A stretch of 64,000 nt of DNA, from positions 44,948-108,947 of the forward strand of contig PBGL02000010.1 in the NCBI GenBank assembly GCA_002718995.2. Direction: 5' to 3'. The notes under the pieces were generated by a model. That model had not been told where the DNA came from. It saw only the letters and a list, made by a program, of their open reading frames with translations, and did not search any database. The position numbers and the translations under genes were made by a program. This DNA comes from Methanobacteriota archaeon. Lineage in GTDB: Archaea > Thermoplasmatota > Poseidoniia > Poseidoniales > Thalassarchaeaceae. This document shows, piece by piece, positions 44,389 through 53,429 of the stretch. How positions within the stretch are numbered: the stretch's first letter is position 1; the number at the start of each line of letters is the position of its first letter.

Positions 44389-45603
44389 ATGAGGAGGGCC
44401 CCCCTGGCCATTGTGTTACTGCTATTCTCAAGTAGCATCAGTGGCTGTATTTTCTGGGACGAGGGGCCCGCTGAACCGATTGAGGAGGTCGTAGATAGTG
44501 AGTTTGGCGCATTCTCAGTAGTAGCTCCAATAGATACCGGAATCAATGTCTACCACAATCACTTCATCATGAACAAGTCCTATCCTCAATGGCTTCTTGA
44601 TGGCCTAAATGTTACAATGATCTGTGACATTTCAACGAACGGGACATGGCAAGAGCGGTATGAGTCTGACAAGGAAGACTGCTGGGACCAAATCACCTCT
44701 ACAGATATTGTTTGGTTCAGAGGCACCAAGATAATCGGGACTTCCCCTGACGATGACACTGAGATTCCAATCCTCGATGATCCACAGGATGGTCACGGCA
44801 CGGCAGTGACTGGGGCCGTCTTGAACGCAAATCCGGATGCGGTGATATTTTTCGTAGAGGGTTTCAGCGACGCGGCGGTTCTGGCCGCGGCAAATCAACC
44901 ACTTGTCGATGTGATTACAACCAGTTTTGGACCGATCGGGTCGATTCCCGTTCCCGGGATTGAAGACGCTACCAAGGTGGCTGTAGTGGAAAATAGGAAG
45001 ATACATGCTGGAGCAGCTGATAACACGCCCTCTCCAGCAGTACAGGATTCAACGGCTGGTCCACCTTGGAGCATCGGCGTCTCAGGGTACGCCGAGGAGG
45101 GAGATGATCAGAAGGAAACCATGAGTGGATCATATCCCGATATAGCGGCTGATTGGACCCAAGTACTCCCGAATCACGATGACGTTGACGGGTATCATGA
45201 GACATCCGGAACCTCTTTTGCCACACCAAGGACTGCTGGTTTGTTGTCCATGGTTATACAGACACTGAGGGCCGAATTCGGAGATTCCTCTTCTGGTGCA
45301 GATCCGGCCACAAGATCTGGCTTCATGATACAGGGAGTCAATATTACTAGTGACACCATCAGGGACGCCTTGAATTTGTCAGCGTGGTATCCTTCATACT
45401 CCACCTGGGATCCAACCTCTGGAACAATGCCGATCTCTCCAGTCGCACCTTGTACCCAAGTAGGCTGGGGAGTGGTCAATGAGAGTAATGTCGTACCAAT
45501 GATAGAGCATCTGAATGGTACATCGGACATCCCTAACAGGCCTTCTGATGTGGTGATGTGCATGGAAGCCAATCAAGCAATCAGAGAGGCTTACTGGGAT
45601 TAG
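44389..45603 (+). CDS. Subtilisin-like protease, lipoprotein
   Basis: 404 residues with a signal sequence and lipobox ISGC (Cys20). Subtilase triad: Asp49 (PIDTG), His136 (GHGTAV), Ser276 (SGTSFATP), with the oxyanion Asn212 (AADNTPS). The catalytic Asp comes soon after the lipobox, so there is no propeptide of normal size. It should act outside the cell at the membrane. It is the second subtilase in the window and is unlike the fused one outside its motifs. Confidence 0.88.
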   Translation: MRRAPLAIVLLLFSSSISGCIFWDEGPAEPIEEVVDSEFGAFSVVAPIDTGINVYHNHFIMNKSYPQWLLDGLNVTMICDISTNGTWQERYESDKEDCWDQITSTDIVWFRGTKIIGTSPDDDTEIPILDDPQDGHGTAVTGAVLNANPDAVIFFVEGFSDAAVLAAANQPLVDVITTSFGPIGSIPVPGIEDATKVAVVENRKIHAGAADNTPSPAVQDSTAGPPWSIGVSGYAEEGDDQKETMSGSYPDIAADWTQVLPNHDDVDGYHETSGTSFATPRTAGLLSMVIQTLRAEFGDSSSGADPATRSGFMIQGVNITSDTIRDALNLSAWYPSYSTWDPTSGTMPISPVAPCTQVGWGVVNESNVVPMIEHLNGTSDIPNRPSDVVMCMEANQAIREAYWD

Positions 45604-45657
45604 CCCTATTTCATACCATTCCGCTGCGTTCAATAGACTGGAAGCATTGGAGATATC

Positions 45658-46302
45658 ATGAGGAGAGTTTCCCTAAGATGGAAAATTTCCTCATTGAAAG
45701 GTTCTGACGACATCTCAAGAATTCTGGAAATAGTGGATAGTATCGAAGTTCTTGGTCACTTGGCGGTTAGGGAAGACGGAGTAGTCCAATTGGCCGAAAT
45801 AATAGTCCGAGAAGGTAAGCAATTGGAAGATCTATCCAGTCTCGAATGGCTAGAAGTATTGGAGGTACACGAAGAGGACGATGGAGTGATTGTGGTGAGT
45901 CTTCTATGTACGCATCCATTCGCAAAAACGGCAATAGAGCTCTCTAATATTCATGTTCAGCCGCCCTATATGATAGACTCCGAGCGGGGAATGGAAATGC
46001 GAATGTCCGGCCTTTCGGGGTCCATCCGTAGATTCGTATCCCTCCTTAGGATGGTAATGCCACCTGACAAAATTAGCGTACACTCGATAAGAGAGGAAGC
46101 CTCCAATGGGTGGACTAGTGACCTCACTGAACGTCAGCGAGAAGTCATTTCACTAGCAATAAGAATGGGTTACTATGATCCAAACTCAAATGTAAAACTG
46201 AAAGACATAGCTGATGAGATTGATATGGCGAGAAGCACATTGGGAGAACATATCAAAAGAGCCGAGTACGAGATAATGAAAAAGGTGAAAGAGGACCTTT
46301 GA
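45658..46302 (+). CDS. Transcription regulator with Bat-type HTH (HTH_10)
   Basis: 214 residues. The C-terminal LTERQREVISLAIRMGYYD, KLKDIADEIDMARSTLGEHI is the HTH_10 domain of bacterio-opsin-activator-like archaeal regulators. The N-terminal 150 residues are a probable sensor domain with no recognised ligand site. It lies directly before the molybdenum hydroxylase genes, and its stop is followed at once by overlapping palindromes, so it may control them. ATG at 45658. Confidence 0.88.
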   Translation: MRRVSLRWKISSLKGSDDISRILEIVDSIEVLGHLAVREDGVVQLAEIIVREGKQLEDLSSLEWLEVLEVHEEDDGVIVVSLLCTHPFAKTAIELSNIHVQPPYMIDSERGMEMRMSGLSGSIRRFVSLLRMVMPPDKISVHSIREEASNGWTSDLTERQREVISLAIRMGYYDPNSNVKLKDIADEIDMARSTLGEHIKRAEYEIMKKVKEDL

Positions 46303-46327
46303 TTGACCCCTATGGGGTCAAGACCCC
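46303..46327 (+). promoter_or_regulatory. Overlapping palindromes between regulator and hydroxylase genes
   Basis: TTGACCCC-TAT-GGGGTCAA (46303-46321) is a perfect eight-pair inverted repeat. Its right arm also pairs with GACCCC at 46322-46327, so two hairpins compete, or three alternating GACCCC half-sites form an operator. The hydroxylase ATG is at 46364. A weaker CAAGG/CCTTG stem lies at 46334-46352. Confidence 0.6.
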
Positions 46328-46363
46328 AATGCTCAAGGCACGAGTGTCCTTGGTGGGAACGCC

Positions 46364-46930
46364 ATGGTTCAGTACAGACTGCCTATGCTCCCTCCCTCAG
46401 ATGAGGTTGATTGGGGCGCCTCAGTTAATGGAAATGCTGTTTCTACTAGGGTGGAAAGTAATTCGATATTGCTCGACGTTCTTCGTGACAGTTTGGGAAT
46501 TCTCGGAACAAAACGAGGTTGTGATATGGGAACATGCGGGTGCTGTTCGATTCTCATTGATGGATCCCCCAGGCTATCTTGCCTTATGCTAGCCCAAGAG
46601 GCCGATGGGTGTGAAATAACGACAGTGGAGGGTCTTTCTGATGGACATCACCTCCACCCAATCCAGGAAACATTCACCGAATGCGGAGGAAGCCAATGTG
46701 GCTTCTGCACCCCTGGGTTCCTAGTTGTAATCTCGGCTCTGCTGGAAGAAAATCCGGAGCCCACGGACGATGAGATAAAATCCGCAATCGAAGGAAATCT
46801 GTGCAGGTGTACGGGTTACCAACAAATTGTGGACTCTGTCAAAGAGGCATCGGGAATTCTTTGCAGGGGGGACATGGTGGAAAACACCACAGATCCGAAA
46901 AGCGATCCTCATCCAGGATTTGCGGGGTGA
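46364..46930 (+). CDS. Molybdenum hydroxylase, 2Fe-2S subunit
   Basis: Small iron-sulfur subunit of a xanthine-dehydrogenase-family enzyme. The plant-ferredoxin-type cluster is ligated by Cys53, Cys58, Cys61 and Cys73 (KRGCDMGTCGCCSILIDG, SC), and the second cluster by SQCGFCTPG and NLCRCTGYQ. 188 residues, slightly long at both ends. It passes electrons between the molybdenum site and the FAD subunit. The next gene begins within five bases of its stop. Confidence 0.95.
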   Translation: MVQYRLPMLPPSDEVDWGASVNGNAVSTRVESNSILLDVLRDSLGILGTKRGCDMGTCGCCSILIDGSPRLSCLMLAQEADGCEITTVEGLSDGHHLHPIQETFTECGGSQCGFCTPGFLVVISALLEENPEPTDDEIKSAIEGNLCRCTGYQQIVDSVKEASGILCRGDMVENTTDPKSDPHPGFAG

Positions 46931-46934
46931 TAAT

Positions 46935-49712
46935 TTGAGCGGCGAAGACTCCGATGAGATGGTTGGATACAGACAGCAGCCGGGCAAATTGCCATTTTCA
47001 AAGCCCGGTTCGGGTGGCAAGAACCAATTCAGTGAACCCCGGGATGAGGGGATGATTCCAGAAAGCCAGGGTGGGACGAAGAGTCAGCCATGGGGGGGAC
47101 ATCGGCATGACGATATTGTCAGTGGAAGGGTTATTGGAAAGCCTACCGCATTGATAGATAGTCGCTGGAAGGTCACTGGACAGGCCCAGTATGGTGATGA
47201 CATCAGACTACCTAGCGAGTTAGTCGGCAGAATAGTCAGAAGTCCGCATCACTATGCGAGAGTTTTGTCTGTTGATGCTAGCAAGGCATTGGAATTGCCC
47301 GGGGTCATGGCAGTGGCAACTGGCCGGGACGCTACGAGTGCTTTCGGCGTATTGCCGGTAACTAAGGATGAGCATGCCATGGCACAAGAAAAGGTCAGGC
47401 ATGTAGGTGACTTGGTGGCCTGTGTCGCTGCAGTGGATGAGTCGACCGCAAGAGAGGCATGCAGACTCATCGAGGTAGAATACGAGGTACTCGATAGCAT
47501 CCATGACATGAGAGACGGATTAGAAGAGTCTGAATCCCCCATTCACGATAGGGGGAAGTATCACATCGGGGAGTCAAATGTACAGAAGAGGGTATTCCAG
47601 GAATTTGGAAATGTCGAGGACATGAGGGACTCTGTGGCTAGCCATAATTCGGATTGGCTATTTGCAGGGGCCAACCATGGCTTCACGGAGCCTCACGCGG
47701 TGGTCGCGCAGTGGGACCCTTCGGGGAGACTTACGTTGTACACCCCTCAACAGGTCCCCCACTACCTCCACAGGGCACTAGCAGATGTCCTGGAAATTCC
47801 AATGCACCAAATCAACGTTTTTAGGACATTTGTAGGAGGTGGGTTTGGAGGTAAATCTGATCCTTTTCCACATGAAATGTGTGCAGCAATTCTGGCAAGG
47901 AAGACTGGGAAGCCAGTTAGGATAAACTTCGACAGGGAGGAAGTCTTCTGGGTCAATCGGGGTAGGCACCCATCTAGAATAGGCATGTCGATACACTCAG
48001 ATAGCGAAGGAAGGATTTCGGGGATAGAAACAGATGCGCTAATTGATGGCGGGGCGTTTGCTTCCTTCGGACACGTTACAACCTACTACAATGGAGTTTT
48101 GCATACAGCGCCCTACGAGATAGGTGGGTTTCACTACACGGGTGCAAGGGTATGGACGAACAAGCCTGCGAGCGGGGCGATGAGAGGCCATGGGGCGGTC
48201 AATTCAAGGTGTGCAGTGGAAGTTGGCTTAGATGACATTTGTGAGCAGCTAGAGGTAGATCCAATTGACTTCAGGTTAGCCAACCTTCTGCCACCGCATA
48301 GCGCTACAATAACTGGTTTCAGGGTGACCAGCATAGGCATGAGGGAATGCCTCGAAAAGGTTCGAAAGGCTTCCGGATGGGATGAGAAATTCCGCAATAT
48401 GCCCCTGGGGAGGGGGATAGGCGTAGGTTGCGGGTTTTTCATTTCAGGTAGCGGATTACCTATCCACTGGGACCCGAACAAATTCCCCCATGCCACTGTC
48501 CATCTCAAGATTGACATGGATGGGGGCGTCACCGTACATACTGGCGCGGCAGATATTGGACAGGGGTCCGACACCGTAGTAGCACAATCGGTTGCTGAAG
48601 TCTTAGGCCTTCCTTTAGACATGATTAGAGTCAGAAGTAGAGAGAGTGACACGTCTCCTGTGGACCTAGGTTCGTACTCTTCCCGTGTAACTTTCATGAA
48701 TGCCAATGCAGCCATATCTGCTGCAATGGAAATCAGGAGCGAGTTGATCAAGTCGACCTCAGAGATAACTGGGGCGCCCGAGGAAAAGTTGGTAATTGGT
48801 GACAGGCGAATATTCAGGAAAGACGATCCTGCAGTGGGCGTTTCGTATCTTGAGGCATTACATAAATCTCAGGAAGATAGGGGGGCGCTGGTCTCTTCTG
48901 GCTCTTACAGGACACCCCCCATGGGTAGGGCTCACAAGGGTGCGGCCGCCGGACTCGCTCCCGCATACTCATTTTCTGCATATGTTGCAGAGGTCGAGGT
49001 AGATGTGGAAACTGGACAAACTAGAGTCTTGAAGGTGTGGGCTGCGCATGATTGTGGTAAGGCCCTGAACCCTTTGTCCGTGGAAGGTCAGATCATTGGT
49101 TCATGTCACATGGGGATGGGGCAGGTCCTAAGTGAGGAAATGAAGTATGGTAGGACTGGTCATCTCCTGAATCCTGATTTGCTAGACTACAAGATTCCCA
49201 CGGTTCACGAGATGCCCGAAGTTTTTCCGATCATTGTTGAATCCAATGACCCCGAGGGGCCGTTTGGAGCCAAAGAGGCGGGAGAGGGGCCACTTCTTCC
49301 AATCCTTCCAGCTGTGGTCAACGCAGTTTACGATGCGACTGGGGTGAGAGTCAGCGAGCTCCCCATTTCGCCTGATAGACTTTACAAAGAAATCGAAAAG
49401 AAGTGCAGGATCGATGGGGTATCTGACCCACTTGACATGCAGCCCCCTAGGATCTCGCACTCTGAACTCCAGGAAAAATTAGTTGAAAGAGGTAAGTCGC
49501 ATTCCGAAAGGGATGTGGATAGGAGAGGAGGGGAAGATCCTTCCCCCTACCACAATGGGGCACTGTTTGGCCTCGATCCGGAAATTCCAGGGGATGAGCA
49601 GGACTCCCGATGGACAGCGGTGGTGACTCCACCCGAGGGTTATCTCGACAACCCGGGTCTTGCTGGTAGCGCATGGAAACATGTAGAACGTAGAAAAAGG
49701 GGCGATTCCTGA
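46935..49712 (+). CDS. Molybdenum hydroxylase, molybdopterin-binding subunit (4-hydroxybenzoyl-CoA reductase-like)
   Basis: Large catalytic subunit. Family blocks are FVGGGFGGKSDPF, GAMRGHGAVNSRCAVE, TGAADIGQGSDTVVAQS and the active-site glutamate region GPFGAKEAGEGPLLP; the last two and the closing SELPISPDRL resemble 4-hydroxybenzoyl-CoA reductase alpha. An extra N-terminal 75 residues are polar and disordered-looking, and 110 extra follow the catalytic core. I prefer TTG at 46935 because a GGGGTGAT ribosome-binding site overlaps the preceding stop; ATG 46959 is the alternative. Substrate unknown: an aromatic acyl-CoA, purine or aldehyde. Confidence 0.9.
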   Translation: MSGEDSDEMVGYRQQPGKLPFSKPGSGGKNQFSEPRDEGMIPESQGGTKSQPWGGHRHDDIVSGRVIGKPTALIDSRWKVTGQAQYGDDIRLPSELVGRIVRSPHHYARVLSVDASKALELPGVMAVATGRDATSAFGVLPVTKDEHAMAQEKVRHVGDLVACVAAVDESTAREACRLIEVEYEVLDSIHDMRDGLEESESPIHDRGKYHIGESNVQKRVFQEFGNVEDMRDSVASHNSDWLFAGANHGFTEPHAVVAQWDPSGRLTLYTPQQVPHYLHRALADVLEIPMHQINVFRTFVGGGFGGKSDPFPHEMCAAILARKTGKPVRINFDREEVFWVNRGRHPSRIGMSIHSDSEGRISGIETDALIDGGAFASFGHVTTYYNGVLHTAPYEIGGFHYTGARVWTNKPASGAMRGHGAVNSRCAVEVGLDDICEQLEVDPIDFRLANLLPPHSATITGFRVTSIGMRECLEKVRKASGWDEKFRNMPLGRGIGVGCGFFISGSGLPIHWDPNKFPHATVHLKIDMDGGVTVHTGAADIGQGSDTVVAQSVAEVLGLPLDMIRVRSRESDTSPVDLGSYSSRVTFMNANAAISAAMEIRSELIKSTSEITGAPEEKLVIGDRRIFRKDDPAVGVSYLEALHKSQEDRGALVSSGSYRTPPMGRAHKGAAAGLAPAYSFSAYVAEVEVDVETGQTRVLKVWAAHDCGKALNPLSVEGQIIGSCHMGMGQVLSEEMKYGRTGHLLNPDLLDYKIPTVHEMPEVFPIIVESNDPEGPFGAKEAGEGPLLPILPAVVNAVYDATGVRVSELPISPDRLYKEIEKKCRIDGVSDPLDMQPPRISHSELQEKLVERGKSHSERDVDRRGGEDPSPYHNGALFGLDPEIPGDEQDSRWTAVVTPPEGYLDNPGLAGSAWKHVERRKRGDS

Positions 49713-50698
49713 TGAAGATGCCTCCGTTCCAGCTGCATAGCCCAAAGAGCCTAGAAGAGGCTTTCTCGATAGTCTCTGAATTAAGTAGTTCGAACAGGGA
49801 ATTCGACTGGGTAGCAGGTGGGACGGACCTCCTTCCCAACTACAAGTGGCACCTGAATGCCAAATCAGACGTGATATCCCTTGCGAGGGTCAGCGAACTT
49901 ACCCGGCTTACAGGTACCCACATCGGAGCGATGGTTCGGCTGCATGATTTGGCGGATTCAGAAAAAACTCACACGCTGATCAGGTCTGCGGCGGAGTCAG
50001 TGGCTAGCACCCTAATTCGTCGCTCTGCCACTGTAGGGGGAAACCTCTGCCTAGATACGAGATGTTTCTGGTTCAACCAGACTGAGGATTGGCGCGAATC
50101 TATCGACTGGTGTCACAAATGCGATTGCGGGACGGATGCTGACTGTAGAGTCATTCCGAACCAGAACACACTCTGCGTGGCGACGTATCAAGCCGATTTA
50201 GCGCCCTCGCTAATGTGCCTCGGAGCGACCATCCATCTAGCATCCAAGGATGGAGAGAGGTCGATGCCCATGAATGACTTCTTCCAATTGGACGGCATGA
50301 CTCGGAATGTCCTCCAAGATGGAGAGATAGTGACTCACGTGACCTTGCCCGAAGATGTTTCTGAATGGCAAGGGGATTATCAAAAATTGAGGCAGCGTGA
50401 AAGTTGGGACTTCCCCGAGGCCGGAGTAGCAGTTGTCTGGAAGAAAAGTGGAGGGGTTGTTTCCGATCTTAGGGTTGCAACTACTGGTTTGGAGTCGATC
50501 CCTGGGTTTCACAGGGAAGAGGCGGAGTTAGCTCTGGACAACTGGAATGGGGCCGAAAGTATAGATCTCCTCGCTGAATCAGTGAGAAAATCTGTGAAAC
50601 CAGTTCTAAACACTTGGTTCCCGCCCTCCTATAGACGTAAGATGGTCAAGGTCTTAACAAGGCGGGCATGTTCTGGTATGCTGGAGGATTCCAAGTGA
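49712..50698 (+). CDS. Molybdenum hydroxylase, FAD subunit with 4Fe-4S insert
   Basis: 328 residues. FAD motifs are VAGGTDLLPN and SATVGGNLCLDTRC. Between them and DLAPSLMCLGA lies an insert with Cys118, Cys134, Cys145 and Cys155 that lines up with the four ligands of the extra 4Fe-4S cluster in 4-hydroxybenzoyl-CoA reductase beta (as I recall it), with two further cysteines (137, 139). This separates it from ordinary xanthine dehydrogenase or CoxM. It overlaps the preceding stop by one base, so the three subunits are one operon. Confidence 0.92.
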   Translation: MKMPPFQLHSPKSLEEAFSIVSELSSSNREFDWVAGGTDLLPNYKWHLNAKSDVISLARVSELTRLTGTHIGAMVRLHDLADSEKTHTLIRSAAESVASTLIRRSATVGGNLCLDTRCFWFNQTEDWRESIDWCHKCDCGTDADCRVIPNQNTLCVATYQADLAPSLMCLGATIHLASKDGERSMPMNDFFQLDGMTRNVLQDGEIVTHVTLPEDVSEWQGDYQKLRQRESWDFPEAGVAVVWKKSGGVVSDLRVATTGLESIPGFHREEAELALDNWNGAESIDLLAESVRKSVKPVLNTWFPPSYRRKMVKVLTRRACSGMLEDSK

Positions 50699-51627
50699 AT
50701 AGGCACTCCTGGGCTGCCATGGTCTCAATCATCTCCATACTTGCTGCCTCATTTCCCGTTCAATCGCAGATTGGCGGATGGGATGTGGGAATCGATTTCC
50801 CCCAAGAAGATGACAGTAATCCGTTCCCCGTTAAGGAAGACGGTTCAGTATCAATAGATTTCTTCGTCTACAACGAAGAATTGCTTCCAATTACTGTTGA
50901 GTTTGGATATGAAATACCATTTGATGGCGAGGGAGACGGCCCTGAATCGGAGAATATAGCAGCAGGGGGAAACAAGACATTCACTCTCGAGGTTACTGGG
51001 ATTGATGTCTGGGCCCACCAGGCAGATAGTAAGGAGGAGTTCAAAATCTCGGTTACGTTGGTTTCAAGGGCTTCAATACCGCAACCACTCCCAGAGACCA
51101 AGGAGGCAACTGGGGAGCTCCAGATACCACGTGTTTACTCATTGGAGGTGGATATTTCAGATCCCGTTGGGCCAATGAATTCTGGTTCGGAAATGAGCCT
51201 CCAGATAACAGTGAAAAATATTGGAAACGTGGTCGACAGGGTCGGTTCAATAGAGGTGTCTGACAACTGCCCGCTGCTGACTACTGACAATGGCCTGGAA
51301 ATTCTAACTACAAGAGACATACAATCAGGACAGTCAACAAGCGCCAGCATCTTGATCACTGCTTCTCAGAGTCACCCTCAAAGAAACTGTGATGTTGAAG
51401 TCGCGGTTTCCTCCAATGGAGCGGCTAATTCCGGAGGCTCCGAGATTTCCAAAGATGAGGCGAGAATTACCGTGGAACCACCTCCTGCCAATCAAGAGGA
51501 CCCGCAAGATCCCGAAGGTCCGGAGGATACGATAGAAATTGTCAGTTCCAACCTACCCTTCATCAGCCCAATATTGACTGTTTTTCTGTTACTATTAGCT
51601 GCAATAGGGACTCGAAAAATGGAATAA
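50695..51627 (+). CDS. Secreted membrane-anchored protein, unknown
   Basis: 310 residues from GTG 50695, which overlaps the preceding TGA (GTGA). An N-terminal signal sequence (AAMVSIISILAASFPVQSQ) is followed by two beta-sandwich-like regions, the second with VKNIGNVVDRV typical of CARDB/NEW3-like domains, then an acidic Pro-rich linker and a C-terminal helix (FISPILTVFLLLLAAIG). No catalytic motif. Its place behind the hydroxylase may be incidental. Confidence 0.7.
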   Translation: MNRHSWAAMVSIISILAASFPVQSQIGGWDVGIDFPQEDDSNPFPVKEDGSVSIDFFVYNEELLPITVEFGYEIPFDGEGDGPESENIAAGGNKTFTLEVTGIDVWAHQADSKEEFKISVTLVSRASIPQPLPETKEATGELQIPRVYSLEVDISDPVGPMNSGSEMSLQITVKNIGNVVDRVGSIEVSDNCPLLTTDNGLEILTTRDIQSGQSTSASILITASQSHPQRNCDVEVAVSSNGAANSGGSEISKDEARITVEPPPANQEDPQDPEGPEDTIEIVSSNLPFISPILTVFLLLLAAIGTRKME

Positions 51628-51650
51628 TTAATGGGTTTTTGCAATTATTC
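51622..51650 (+). terminator. Possible terminator after the hydroxylase operon
   Basis: GAATAATT and AATTATTC form an eight-pair stem around a 13-base loop containing five T. The stop at 51625-51627 lies in the first arm. AT-rich DNA follows. Confidence 0.4.
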
Positions 51651-51716
51651 TCTAAGTGTAAAAAAAACATCACTGCGTAGATATCGGAAGCATTGGCGGA
51701 AACTATTTACCCGAAC

Positions 51717-51759
51717 ATATAATTGTAGAATCGCACTCCGCACAGCACCGTAGGTGCTG
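51717..51759 (+). promoter_or_regulatory. TATA box and 5' hairpin of the DUF4350-MoxR operon
   Basis: ATATAATT (51717-51724) predicts transcription from about 51745, just at the perfect seven-pair hairpin CAGCACC-GTA-GGTGCTG (51743-51759). The hairpin would be at the mRNA 5' end, 32 bases before the ATG. Confidence 0.5.
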
Positions 51760-51791
51760 CTTACAGACTTAATTCGGGACTGGTAATTGAC

Positions 51792-53384
51792 ATGGAAGAA
51801 GAAGAAGGAGGTCGTGACTTCGCAACCTATGTCATTTGGTCGCTCTCAGTAACCGCCATACTTCTGCTACTCCTACCGATGATTTTCGTCATAGGCAAAT
51901 CTACTCAATACTCCGCATACTCGCAGGATGGGGACTATGAAGGACTGGCCCAGCTTTCCGATATGAGGGACAGTCTGGAGGAGCGGCCTGACGAGTATTT
52001 TGTTGCCAATACCATGTCGACGCCCATGCTAGTCAATGACTGGAAATACCCTCACAGGACGATGCTCCTAATCATCGCTCCCGAGAAACCGATAGACGAG
52101 ACCGAGGCGGACTCGATCTATGATTTCGTTACTGAACGCGGTGGGAAGGTTATCGTGGCAGCTGACGATACAAATGCAAACAGGCTCGCAAACAGATTCG
52201 GCGTGACTTACTTCGACGCCCCTCTGCTCGACGAGAATCAGTACTATGTCACCGAGCCGAACAATGATGGTTTGAAGGAGTATTCGTGGAGTAATGTCTG
52301 GAGTGTCGGTACTTTAGAGGAAGAAGCTGCTGATGCAGGGAACGATGGCTGTTCGACCTTCGAAATATCGCAGTACAATGACGGGTGCTCCCTACCTGTA
52401 CTTTTCAGGAATCCGACTGGCCTAAAATTTGAGCAGACAGAGATGGACAGGGATGACCCTGACCACAGAGTGGTGACAAGAATCGCCAAGGCATCTCCTT
52501 CAGCGTTCATCGATCTAGCAGGAAACGGCGACTCCAGTGACTACCGCAACCCCGCACCTGGAGACCTGTCTCTGATGATCAGGGTCGATTACGCTGGAGT
52601 TTCTGTGTACGATAAAGTCAGAAGCGGCCAAGGTAGCCTAGTGGGGGGAGATACGGGCGAGCTTGATGTGACAGGCAGCATAGTATTCGTCTCAGACCCA
52701 GAGGCTTTCTCCAATCTTCTGTGGGACGACCAGGTAGGGGAGGAGTACGGCATCCCCAGAGTCTGCGAAGTTGAAGGGGCGTACCAAAGCTGCTGGAACG
52801 ACGAGTTTGAGAACACAGAAGGCTCTCAATGGAACGGTAATGAGGACTACTTCAAACTCCTGATACACTCGATGATGGAGTTTGACAATCAAAAGCTGTC
52901 TGGGGAAATTAAAGATGATTTCTCCAACTTCCAAATTGTTTTCGATGAAAGCAGGCACGTTACCGGAATAGTATCTGCCCCATTTGTCGAGGCAATGGGG
53001 ACAGTGGTTTTGCTTACTTCGAACACTTTCCTGAAGTGGCTAGTAGTCCTGAACGTTGGACTATTGCTGCTGGTTGCCATGATGATCGTACCCGAGAAAG
53101 AGAATTGGAGACATGTATTCGATCTGACGAGATTCGCTGAGAGGCCAAACAAGTTAGACCCCTCTTCATACAGGCAGAGGGTACAGCAGGCCCTCTTCAC
53201 CAAGATCAGAGTTCACCATGATCTGACTAGAGATGAGATGGCACTAATGGAGCCATCTAAGATTCAGGGAATGATAGGCAATCCCAGGCTAGTAGAGCTA
53301 GCATATTCCAAGGAAAAGAAATACTCCCCCCAAGAGCTCAGAGAGCTCATGAAGGCCATTAGACGGTGGGGGAGAGCAAATTAA
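51792..53384 (+). CDS. DUF4350-domain membrane protein
   Basis: 530 residues: a transmembrane helix near 14-33, an extracellular DUF4350-type region (MLLIIAPEKPIDETEADS, VIVAADDTNANRL) which in this family is a class I amidotransferase-like fold without a clear nucleophile, a second helix near 405-432, and a cytosolic tail with a basic helical domain. DUF4350 proteins cluster with MoxR and DUF58, as here. Probably part of a membrane complex assembled by the MoxR ATPase. ATG at 51792. Confidence 0.8.
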   Translation: MEEEEGGRDFATYVIWSLSVTAILLLLLPMIFVIGKSTQYSAYSQDGDYEGLAQLSDMRDSLEERPDEYFVANTMSTPMLVNDWKYPHRTMLLIIAPEKPIDETEADSIYDFVTERGGKVIVAADDTNANRLANRFGVTYFDAPLLDENQYYVTEPNNDGLKEYSWSNVWSVGTLEEEAADAGNDGCSTFEISQYNDGCSLPVLFRNPTGLKFEQTEMDRDDPDHRVVTRIAKASPSAFIDLAGNGDSSDYRNPAPGDLSLMIRVDYAGVSVYDKVRSGQGSLVGGDTGELDVTGSIVFVSDPEAFSNLLWDDQVGEEYGIPRVCEVEGAYQSCWNDEFENTEGSQWNGNEDYFKLLIHSMMEFDNQKLSGEIKDDFSNFQIVFDESRHVTGIVSAPFVEAMGTVVLLTSNTFLKWLVVLNVGLLLLVAMMIVPEKENWRHVFDLTRFAERPNKLDPSSYRQRVQQALFTKIRVHHDLTRDEMALMEPSKIQGMIGNPRLVELAYSKEKKYSPQELRELMKAIRRWGRAN

Positions 53385-53429
53385 GACAAGCAAAATTGAC
53401 AAAAGCAATGTTGAACTGGAGATAATAGT

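Noticed and set aside
46364..50698. Calling this a bona fide anaerobic benzoyl-CoA pathway
   Set aside because: Only the hydroxylase-type subunits are present; no benzoyl-CoA reductase or CoA ligase is in the window.
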